NCBI GenBank assembly: GCA_964383905.1
Contig: CAYLJO010000210.1
Location: 1 to 10,672 of the forward strand
From: CAYLJO01 sp964383905
GTDB taxonomy: Bacteria > Acidobacteriota > Blastocatellia > Pyrinomonadales > Pyrinomonadaceae
DNA: 10,672 bases
Reading direction: 5' to 3'
Position numbers and translations under genes: made by a program. The notes under the pieces were generated by a model that saw only the letters and a list, made by a program, of their open reading frames with translations, was not told where the DNA came from and did not search any database. This document shows positions 1 through 5,699 of this stretch, in pieces. The first letter of the stretch is position 1; every line of letters begins with the position of its first letter.

Positions 1-3
1 TTC

Positions 4-341
4 CTAATGTTCCAGCACCTCCTGTAACTTTGCGGTTTCCATTGGCTTGAAGAGGTAATGATCGATACCTGCCGCCAGGCATTTCCCTCGATTACACTTC
101 AGAGCATTAGCTTTCATGGCAATGATAATCGTACGGTCGGATGAGCCTTGACAATTCCACAGGCGGTAGACAAACCCAGCACAGTCCCCTGCTCCTCGGT
201 CGTGAGGAAGGGTTCGAAGATGAGTGCCTGAGTCTCCAGGCCCATCCCGCATCCGGTGTCGCAAACCGCCTGCATCGTGTACGAGACGGGGCGGACGCCT
301 ACGGACCCGAAGGAGTAACCCTCATCCCTCTCGACGATAAG
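4..341 (-). pseudogene. Hybrid histidine kinase relic: ATPase domain fused to receiver tail
   Basis: Two pieces of a hybrid sensor kinase lie side by side in different minus-strand frames. From about 341 down to 147 one frame reads a HATPase segment: VGVRP..Y, then DTGCGMGLETQALIFEPF, then LTTEEQG and LGLSTACGIVK. These are the N/G1/F/G2-box signatures of PAS-type hybrid kinases. From about 129 down to the TAG at 4-6 another frame reads the end of a receiver domain: IIIAMKANALK, KCLAAGIDHYLFKPME and LQEVLEH, with the conserved Lys-Pro near the C-terminus. Everything normally between them is missing: the end of the ATPase domain, the linker, and the first two thirds of the receiver with its phospho-aspartate. 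The dimerisation/His domain and all sensor domains are also absent. I infer a dead gene shortened by deletion plus frameshift. It lies downstream of an intact kinase/regulator pair and may be the remnant of a third signalling gene there. Confidence 0.72.
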
Positions 342-379
342 GGAACGCCTCGCCCCCGACACGTTCCCCTCGCCGCCCA

Positions 380-418
380 GCACATCGTTCTGAGATAAGG
401 ACTCCCAGAACGATGTGC
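380..418. repeat. Perfect 13-bp inverted repeat, 13-nt loop
   Basis: Positions 380-392 (GCACATCGTTCTG) and 406-418 (CAGAACGATGTGC) are exact reverse complements separated by 13 nt. As DNA or RNA this forms a 13-bp stem. No T-run follows on either strand, so it is not a classic intrinsic terminator. It begins about 40 bp from where recognisable kinase homology starts in the relic at 4-341. It could be a small mobile-element terminus, a REP-like unit, or a structured 3' end for the response-regulator transcript. The sequence does not decide between these. Confidence 0.6.
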
Positions 419-728
419 CTGTTTGTGGCCCGCTTCATGACTCTCATTTGGAGCAAGCGATAATGGCCCCCACCAGGCATCGCATCCTCCCACAGGATGC
501 TGCGCCTCCTTTACCGCTCCTTCGCACCGCCTGAGGTTCACACTGCCGAGCCCCTTCCTCAATACGCTCCGCTTACTCACTTAGCAGGCAGTATCAGAGG
601 AATCATTGAATTGTTGGCCCGTTGAGTGTATTTGTCTGTCAGGAAAGGAAAGAAAATTTGTCAGGATTTTCCCGTACCTTGAGCGGGAATCTCACCGCCA
701 GAGAGACGTCGTAGGTTCGAGGGTGGGG
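384..728. other. Gene-free stretch downstream of the NarL-type regulator
   Basis: No open frame here gives a recognisable protein on either strand. The overlapping minus frame covering 299-580 shows no domain pattern and is treated as chance. Besides the 380-418 repeat, two smaller hairpins are visible. One is GCATCCT/AGGATGC at 482-488 and 494-500 with a 5-nt loop. The other is TTCCCG/CGGGAA at 669-674 and 684-689, about 40 bp beyond the regulator stop codon. The latter could help end the operon transcript but has no T-tract. The stretch from about 590 to 680 is visibly more AT-rich than the genes around it. Confidence 0.5.
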
Positions 729-1421
729 TCAAGAAGAGGGGGTCTCCCGCCTGTTTTCCACCAGACCGGCGTATTCCTGTATCTCGCGGCGGCTCCGAAG
801 ACCGAGTTTCTCCTTGAAACGGCTCTTGTAGGTATCCACCGTTTTGGGACTGATGTTGAGCTGGGTGGCGATCTCCTTATCCGTTAAACCCACCGCGAAA
901 GCGAGAAGGACTCTCTTTTCCTGCGGGCTTAACTCCTTCTGCCGTTGATCACCTCGCAAGATTCTGGCGGACGTGACCACCCTCCCGGACGTGCGGGCGG
1001 GGGCATAACTCTCCAAAACTTCTCCCGCCAGCCGCGGATCAAGATAGACACCGCCACTGGCGACGCTACGGATGGCATAAAGTAACTCATCAGGTTTCGC
1101 CTCCTTGAGGACATAACCGGACGCGTTCACCTGAAGCATCCGACGGAAATACGCCTTCTCCCTGTGGGCCGTCAGGGCCAGGATCGTTATCCTCGGGCAC
1201 TCTCGAATCAACTGTTCCGCGACCTGCACACCGCTCAATTTTGGCATCGAGAGGTCAAGGAGCGCGACGTCGGGCTGAAGTTCAATCGCTTCCCTGAGCG
1301 CGGTTTCGCCGTCGCCCGCCTCGCCGATAACCTCCATGTCAGGCTCCTTATTCAACCTGTCCCTCACCAGTTCGCGAAAGAGCGCATGGTCTTCGGCCAG
1401 GTAAATGCGTAATTTATTCAC
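729..1421 (-). CDS. NarL/FixJ-family response regulator
   Basis: This is a 230-residue cytosolic DNA-binding response regulator with an intact receiver plus LuxR-type helix-turn-helix. The receiver (about 4-120) shows the acidic pair E10/D11, phospho-acceptor D56 in LLDLSMP, T84 in ALTAH and K106 in GYVLKEA. The HTH (about 163-220) reads ELSPQEKRVLLAFAVGLTDK and then EIATQLNISPKTVDTYKSR, the standard GerE/LuxR signature. The start is GTG at 1421, whose last two bases and the next A form the TGA of the upstream kinase gene (GTGA overlap), so the two genes are translationally coupled. Phosphorylation by that kinase should change its affinity for promoters; the targets are unknown. A basic, slightly variable linker (about 140-162) joins the domains. 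Family assignment is secure; the regulon is not inferable. Confidence 0.93.
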   Translation of the reverse strand: MNKLRIYLAEDHALFRELVRDRLNKEPDMEVIGEAGDGETALREAIELQPDVALLDLSMPKLSGVQVAEQLIRECPRITILALTAHREKAYFRRMLQVNASGYVLKEAKPDELLYAIRSVASGGVYLDPRLAGEVLESYAPARTSGRVVTSARILRGDQRQKELSPQEKRVLLAFAVGLTDKEIATQLNISPKTVDTYKSRFKEKLGLRSRREIQEYAGLVENRRETPSS

Positions 1422-4102
1422 CGCCCACCCGCCCCCTTTTTTTCCATGGGTAAGGGGACGTCAACGATCACCTCCGTGCCCTGACCCGGGGCGGATTTGA
1501 AAATTATCCTGCCGCCTAATAACGCCACACGTTCTTTCATGCCGGTTAAGCCCAGGCCCCGGTCTTTGCCGGGATCGTTCTTCACGGCCTCAACGTCGAA
1601 CCCCTTACCATCATCTTTCAAAGAGATATGAACATGTCTCTCATCGCATTCCAACCTGAGTGTGACAAACCTGGCTTCCGCGTGCCTGCGCACATTTGTT
1701 AGTCCTTCCTGCATAATACGATAAAGCTCACGTTCGATTTGCGGCCGGAGGAGCGCGTCGTCACAGCCACTGCAGGCAAACTCTGCCCTGATTTTGTAGC
1801 GATGTGACCACCTGTCCAGGTAGTCCTTCAATGCGGTGGGGAAAGACTCCTCCAGCTCAGGAGGACGAAGCATCCAGACAATATCATCCACCTTCTGCAC
1901 GAGCTGGCTACAGAGGTCTTCCAATTCCCTGATGGAGTCAAGAGAATCCGACAACTCCCGGGGTGGGGATAACTCTTCGCCCATGTGGTCAACCGGGATG
2001 CCGATCATGCGCCGGCGTAGCGAGTCAACTTCCCAATTGAGCGCGGCCAGGTCGCCCTTCAACTGGTCATGCAGGTCCTGGGCAATGCGGCGGCGCTCGG
2101 CCTCCTGTATATTGATCACCTCCTGTACCAATCGCGCCCGCTCATCTTCAGCCTGTTTGCGCTCTGTAATGTTACGGAAATTGACGACCACCCCCTGCAC
2201 GCTGGGGTTGGATAATAGGTTATGGGCTGTCGCATCCAGCCAGCGCCAGGTGCGATCTTTGTAGCGAACGCGGTACTGAATAGTCATCAATTTGCCAGGC
2301 GTCGCGCGCAACTCGTTCCAGAGATCCAGTACCCTGCCCCGGTCGTCAGGGTGAACCAGGTCGAGCCGGAGGGTCTGATTGACGTCTTCCATGGCGAGGG
2401 CAAAGATGCGGTTCATCGCCGGGCTGGCGTAAAAGGTGGCGCCTTGGGCGTTGATCAGTGCGATCCCGTCCGCGCTGTTTTCGACGAGCGCGCGGAAGCG
2501 CTCTTCGGCTTTCCGCAGTGACTCGTCGGCGCGCTTGCGCTCGGTGATATCGATGGCCATGCCGATGCCGTACTGCGCATTCCCTTCCCGGTCACGAACA
2601 AGAGAGACGGTGAGCCTGGCCCAGATGAGTTCCCCGGTCTTGCGAAAGTAACGCTTCTCCATCTGATAGCTTTCGCGTTTTCCTGCGACCAACTCCTGGA
2701 AGAGGCTCCAGTCTGCCTGCGCGTCGTCCGGGTGCGTGAACTGCTTGAACGTCATGCGCTTCAACTCATCGGAACTGTATCCGAGCATCTGGCACAGCGC
2801 GGGGTTGCCCTCCACAAGTCGCCCGCTCGGATCGACGAGGGCGATCCCGATGCCCGCCTCCTCAAAGATTGTGCGAAAACGCACTTCCGATTCGCGCCTT
2901 GCTTCCTCGGCACGCTTACGCCCCGTAACATCTAAGGCGACGCCGACACATCCGATGATCTCTTTATTAGAATCGCAGAGAGGCTCGACGTGAGTTTCAA
3001 ATACTCGGCCCATCCATTCCATATCATAAGTCACAGACTCGCCCCTTAAGACGCGATGATGAGCTGCGATTGGCTTGAAATCCGGATCCTCCGTTTGGAA
3101 GTACTCGAAGAGGCTCTGGGCGACCTCTTTTTCAGCGGATGGCACTTGCAGCCTTGCCAGACCGGCTCCCATTGTCGAGGTGAAACGCAGGTCAAGGTCT
3201 GTGGTCCAGATGACGGCCGGTATTTGCTCAACGATCAGGCGCATCCGCGCTTCACCAGCTCGTAAATGTTCCATCGCCTGCACGCGCTCGGTCTCATCAA
3301 CTATCAACCCGCCCACACCGGTCACCTTGCCAAAGCTATCAATTAGTGGAAAGAACGAAGCCGCCAAATGTCTGACAATGCCGGATGTTCCTGGCACCTC
3401 GTCGGTCAGCTCCAGGTTCAGTTCCGGCTCCCCCGTCCTGAGAATCTTAAGAAGAATCGGCTCAACTATCGGAGCCACACCGGGCACCGCTTCACGTATC
3501 GTCCGACCGATGTGCTCCGCCACCGGCAGGTCGTTGAGCCGGGCCAGTGTTTCGTTGACACGAACGTGGCGAAGCTGGTCGTCAAGAATAACCAGTCCCG
3601 CTGGCGTTGCGGTGAAGAAAGCCTTTAAGCTCTCCTCCCGGACGATGCCATCAATTGAGTGGACCAGGTGTTCGTATTGCTGTTCGTTCTCTCGTCGCGC
3701 CTCCGCCGCCATTTTGCGTTCCGTGATGTCATGGAAAAAGATGTCGAGACCTGCTTCTGAGGGGTAAATGCGGCTCTCAAACCAGCGTTCCAACCATGGG
3801 AAGTATTCCTCTACCTGGAGGGGGACTTGTTCAATCAGCGACTTATGGTAGACGTTATAGATGGGTTGACCAACGGCTTCCGGGAACACCGTCCAGATAT
3901 TCTTACCGATCAGATCCTCGGGGCGGCGATTAAGGATCCCCTCGGCCTTTCGGTTGACGTAGATGTAGCGCCATTCCGTATCCAGTGAGACGAAAGCATC
4001 TGTAATGCGGTCCAGCATCCGGGCGGGCTCTTCTTTTGCCGCCCCGGTTGCTGCACGTGCTGTACAGTCGTTGACAAACAGGTAGCCATCTTCTTTCTTC
4101 AT
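1418..4102 (-). CDS. Multi-PAS sensor histidine kinase (HisKA_3 / NarX-type)
   Basis: This 894-residue protein has no signal peptide or membrane span, so it is a cytosolic sensor kinase. Five PAS-like modules follow each other at roughly 29-130, 158-275, 288-398, 408-522 and 535-650. Four of them end in a PAC-like tail (DITERK, DVTGRK, DITERK, NITERK); the second ends in DETERV. Then comes a HisKA_3 dimerisation domain with ERRRIAQDLHDQLKGDLAAL, phospho-acceptor His678. The HATPase domain (about 785-885) has N803 in the N-box, DDGKGFD at 830-836 and RGLGLTGMKERV at 848-859. All catalytic motifs look intact. PAS domains may bind haem, flavin or small ligands, but no ligand can be read from the sequence. 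The stop overlaps the start of the NarL-type regulator, marking it as the cognate partner. ATG at 4102 has only a weak ribosome site; M29 at the first PAS is an alternative start. Five tandem PAS modules make it longer than a typical NarX-type kinase. Confidence 0.93.
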   Translation of the reverse strand: MKKEDGYLFVNDCTARAATGAAKEEPARMLDRITDAFVSLDTEWRYIYVNRKAEGILNRRPEDLIGKNIWTVFPEAVGQPIYNVYHKSLIEQVPLQVEEYFPWLERWFESRIYPSEAGLDIFFHDITERKMAAEARRENEQQYEHLVHSIDGIVREESLKAFFTATPAGLVILDDQLRHVRVNETLARLNDLPVAEHIGRTIREAVPGVAPIVEPILLKILRTGEPELNLELTDEVPGTSGIVRHLAASFFPLIDSFGKVTGVGGLIVDETERVQAMEHLRAGEARMRLIVEQIPAVIWTTDLDLRFTSTMGAGLARLQVPSAEKEVAQSLFEYFQTEDPDFKPIAAHHRVLRGESVTYDMEWMGRVFETHVEPLCDSNKEIIGCVGVALDVTGRKRAEEARRESEVRFRTIFEEAGIGIALVDPSGRLVEGNPALCQMLGYSSDELKRMTFKQFTHPDDAQADWSLFQELVAGKRESYQMEKRYFRKTGELIWARLTVSLVRDREGNAQYGIGMAIDITERKRADESLRKAEERFRALVENSADGIALINAQGATFYASPAMNRIFALAMEDVNQTLRLDLVHPDDRGRVLDLWNELRATPGKLMTIQYRVRYKDRTWRWLDATAHNLLSNPSVQGVVVNFRNITERKQAEDERARLVQEVINIQEAERRRIAQDLHDQLKGDLAALNWEVDSLRRRMIGIPVDHMGEELSPPRELSDSLDSIRELEDLCSQLVQKVDDIVWMLRPPELEESFPTALKDYLDRWSHRYKIRAEFACSGCDDALLRPQIERELYRIMQEGLTNVRRHAEARFVTLRLECDERHVHISLKDDGKGFDVEAVKNDPGKDRGLGLTGMKERVALLGGRIIFKSAPGQGTEVIVDVPLPMEKKGAGGR

Positions 4103-4190
4103 TTTCCGGTTAATCTCGGCTGTCGGTTGTATTGCGAGAAGTATTTAAGGCGTCGGAAGGTCATCAACAGCACTTCAACTATGCCTGCGG

Positions 4191-4448
4191 CTACGGAATA
4201 TCAGGTCTGGTATATTTTAGCATTTTTCCTGGATTTCTGTTATCAGTGCAGATCTCTGCGCTCGCTTGACTAGCGGTGGCGCTGGATTGATAACCACCGG
4301 TGATCAAGACCTTGCCGTTGGGCAACAACGTCGCTGTGAGTGCATAGCGACCCGTATTGAGGTTGCCCGTAGGGCCCCAGCCGGGCTCTGTCGCAGATGG
4401 GGAGGCCAATCCTGTAGTCACTATTAAGAGAATGGACATCGGTCCCAT
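4191..4448 (-). pseudogene. Truncated secreted kelch-repeat protein fragment
   Basis: This is an 85-codon reading frame. Residues 1 to about 19 look like a signal peptide (MSILLIVTTGLA followed by SPSA). One kelch-type repeat follows, containing LNTGRYALTATLLPNGKVL, then ITGGY, and the start of the next strand at ASAEI. In kelch/galactose-oxidase-like proteins this is the first of several blades and ASAEI normally continues as YDP. Here homology stops at about 4255 and an AT-rich non-homologous tail of some 20 codons follows. The ATG at 4448 lies 5 bp after the CheY-like gene stop, and that gene's end supplies an AGGAGG-like site, so coupled translation is possible. One blade cannot fold into a propeller, so I read it as a gene broken by deletion. 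A small secreted peptide is a less likely alternative. Confidence 0.6.
4214..4243 (-). promoter_or_regulatory. Possible sigma70-like promoter for the kinase operon
   Basis: On the minus strand, ATAACA (4238-4243) and TAAAAT (4214-4219) are separated by 18 bp in the AT-rich tail of the kelch fragment, about 110 bp upstream of the kinase ATG. The match to TTGACA/TATAAT is 4/6 and 5/6. This would let the kinase and regulator be transcribed apart from the CheY-like gene. It is only a sequence match in an AT-rich patch and could be chance. Confidence 0.22.
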
Positions 4449-4453
4449 AAAAT

Positions 4454-4867
4454 TTAATGCTCCACCTCCCTCCTTTGAGCGCTTTGGTGCAGCAATTGTT
4501 CGATCAGACCCTCCAGCCGCTCGAAATCGATGGGCTTGGTAATGTATCCGTCACAACCCGCCTCCGACGCTTCCGCCCGATAGTCCTCGCCGTCGAAAGC
4601 GGTTAAAGCGATGATCGGTATCCGGCGAAACCCTTCGCCCGCCCGTAGATAGTAGGCGATGCTAATGCCATCGACTTCCGGCAACTCGATATCCATCAGC
4701 ACCAGGTCGGGCAATTCACGCATGGCAACATCCAAGGCTTCCCGGCCGTTAACCGCTTCCACCACCAGATAGCCCTTCATCTCCAGAAGGGTTCTCACCA
4801 TGCTGCGGATATCATCCGCATCTTCAACCAACATGATGACCGGACTGTCCTTCGCGATTTCGCTCAT
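4454..4867 (-). CDS. CheY-like single-domain response regulator
   Basis: A 137-residue stand-alone receiver domain without an output domain. It shows the acidic pocket E15/D16, phospho-acceptor D59 in LVLMDIELPEVDG, T89 in IIALTAF and K111 in GYITKPIDF, so the phosphorylation site is complete. Such proteins act by protein-protein contact or as phosphate relays and sinks. The kinase 350 bp downstream on the same strand is a plausible partner, though hybrid-type receivers of this style (GCDGYITKPI) are often served by other kinases. The ATG at 4867 has only a weak ribosome site (GGATC, 6 bp upstream). The leader between it and the right end of the IS605-type relic is just 20 bp, so any original promoter was displaced by that insertion. 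Confidence 0.9.
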   Translation of the reverse strand: MSEIAKDSPVIMLVEDADDIRSMVRTLLEMKGYLVVEAVNGREALDVAMRELPDLVLMDIELPEVDGISIAYYLRAGEGFRRIPIIALTAFDGEDYRAEASEAGCDGYITKPIDFERLEGLIEQLLHQSAQRREVEH

Positions 4868-4887
4868 ATCTTGATCCGTTTGATCAT

Positions 4888-5022
4888 ATTAACTACCTCA
4901 GCCTCAAGGCATGAGGTTTGCCGGTCGCAAGCCGACAGCTCGCGCTGACTTCCGGGCCGGTTGATTTACTTCGCAGAAGTAGCGGCCTATCGCCAAAAGA
5001 TCATATCTCCTGGCGATGCCGC
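4888..5022 (-). ncRNA. Candidate omegaRNA (reRNA) scaffold region of the tnpB relic
   Basis: In IS605-type elements the RNA guide of TnpB comes from the 3' end of tnpB through the right end. Here that stretch holds three hairpins in a row. The first, at 4982-5022, is a near-continuous stem: GCGGC, 2-nt bulge, ATCGCCA, 2x2 internal loop, AGAT around loop CAT, then ATCT, TGGCGAT, GCCGC. The second is the palindrome TACTTCGCAGAAGTA at 4967-4981. The third is the right-end hairpin CCTCA/TGAGG at 4902-4916. The structure is seen directly; its identity as an omegaRNA is inferred from family knowledge. The guide would start just beyond about 4888, in the leader of the CheY-like gene. Confidence 0.42.
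4902..4916 (-). repeat. Sub-terminal right-end hairpin of the IS605-type relic
   Basis: CCTCA (4902-4906) and TGAGG (4912-4916) form a perfect 5-bp stem with a 5-nt loop. It overlaps the last codons of the tnpB frame (TGA at 4904-4906). On the minus strand a second GAGG and GGTAGTT (4891-4897) follow. Single-stranded hairpins at this spot are the TnpA recognition sites in the family. The absence of TnpA and of a left end makes it a fossil here unless a related element acts in trans. Confidence 0.5.
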
Positions 5023-5634
5023 GCGAAGCGTTCAAATCCGAGTTCAAACTCATCCCGCAATGCGCGCAGGTAAAAACGGATTAGGTCGGACGTGATCCCA
5101 TATGCAGGCAACAATGACAGCCAATCGAGGTGTCACGCGGGTCAACCAAAGCGACCTCCACGCCCGCAGCTTCCGCCTTGTATTCGATCCTGGCCCGCAG
5201 GCCGGCGTAAGACCAACCGTGCAACTGCTTGAACATGTACTTCGGCGCGCGCTGGCCGATTTCCCTCAAATCTTCCAAGACGATGCGCCGGTTGCTGGCT
5301 TTAGCCCGCGCGACAATGGCTTTGCTGATGCAGTGGTTCGTGTACTTGATAAATCTGGCCTCGCGTCCAGAGACTTTCTGGAGCGCGCGAAGGCTGCGCT
5401 CAGAGCCGTTGGCCTGGAGGCCAGACCTGGTTTGTTGAAAGCGGCGTTTTTTATGGCGGATGCGCTTCGCCGTGTGAAAAGTATTATCCGATGTGACGGC
5501 GATGCGCTTGACGCCCAGGTCAACGCCAAGACTCCCCGGTGGCGCGGAGACTTCGGGCGCATCCGTCGAGACCGCGACGTGCAGATAAAATTCGCCGCCC
5601 CTGAATACCAGGTCTGCGCTGCCCGTTATCCATC
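4904..5634 (-). pseudogene. tnpB: tnpB (IS605 OrfB, RNA-guided nuclease) relic, 5'-truncated with internal stop
   Basis: One minus-strand frame reads TnpB sequence from about 5632 to 4907, broken by TAA at 5081-5083. In order it shows GSADLVFRGGEFYLHV; RuvC-I GVDLGVKRIAV (Asp codon 5519-5521); the basic RHKKRRFQQTRSGLQ region; NHCISKAIV; RuvC-II RRIVLEDLREIGQR (Glu codon 5273-5275); LHGWSYAGLRARIEYKA; and DPRDTS with a first zinc-knuckle half GCHCC. After the stop, in the same frame, come SVFTCAHCG and NSDLNASRGIA with the RuvC-III Asp at 5036-5038. The context suggests the stop replaced a Gln codon (CAA to TAA). About 240 of the usual roughly 370-420 codons remain; the N-terminal part is gone, with a TGA at 5633-5635. 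No ATG, GTG or TTG precedes TTG 5278 in frame. All three catalytic acidic residues are still encoded, but a product ending at the stop would lack RuvC-III. Confidence 0.85.
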
Positions 5635-5666
5635 AAAGCGCGGCCGTTTTATTAGTCGTGACTGCT

Positions 5667-5683
5667 CGCCCGTTCACCGGGCG
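5667..5683 (-). terminator. Possible hairpin terminator after the dehydrogenase gene
   Basis: CGCCCG (5667-5672) and CGGGCG (5678-5683) form a 6-bp all-GC stem with a 5-nt loop, 17 bp past the dehydrogenase stop on the minus strand. No T-run follows directly; the next bases in that direction are mixed. Position and GC content fit a 3' stabilising or terminating structure, but the missing T-tract keeps this weak. Confidence 0.35.
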
Positions 5684-5699
5684 GTCCGGGCGTCAATCT

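Larger units (their letters stand above)
4888..5640 (-). mobile_element. Decayed IS200/IS605-family element (tnpB-only, left end lost)
   Basis: The element is recognised from its tnpB relic (4904-5634) and a right end typical of the family. On the minus strand the last hairpin has stem CCTCA/TGAGG, and the sequence then runs on to GGTAGTT at 4891-4897, the kind of sub-terminal hairpin plus tail that TnpA recognises. No tnpA is present. The left part is missing: homology to TnpB stops at about 5634, 66 bp before the dehydrogenase stop codon, and no left-end hairpin is visible. The element cannot move on its own. The exact right boundary (about 4885-4891) is an estimate. Confidence 0.72.

Noticed and set aside
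380..418. Intrinsic terminator for the NarL-type regulator operon
   Set aside because: The stem is perfect but about 310 bp past the stop codon and lacks a T-run on either strand; kept only as an inverted repeat.
299..580. Minus-strand open frame of 93 codons, possible small gene
   Set aside because: No recognisable domain, no good ribosome site, and it overlaps the inverted repeat and the start of the kinase relic.
3075..3767. Plus-strand open frame of 230 codons
   Set aside because: It is antisense to the kinase PAS region; Ser- and Arg-rich composition is expected for a shadow frame.
4888..5640. Complete, active TnpB/omegaRNA system
   Set aside because: The N-terminal part and left end are missing, an internal stop precedes RuvC-III, and no TnpA gene is present.
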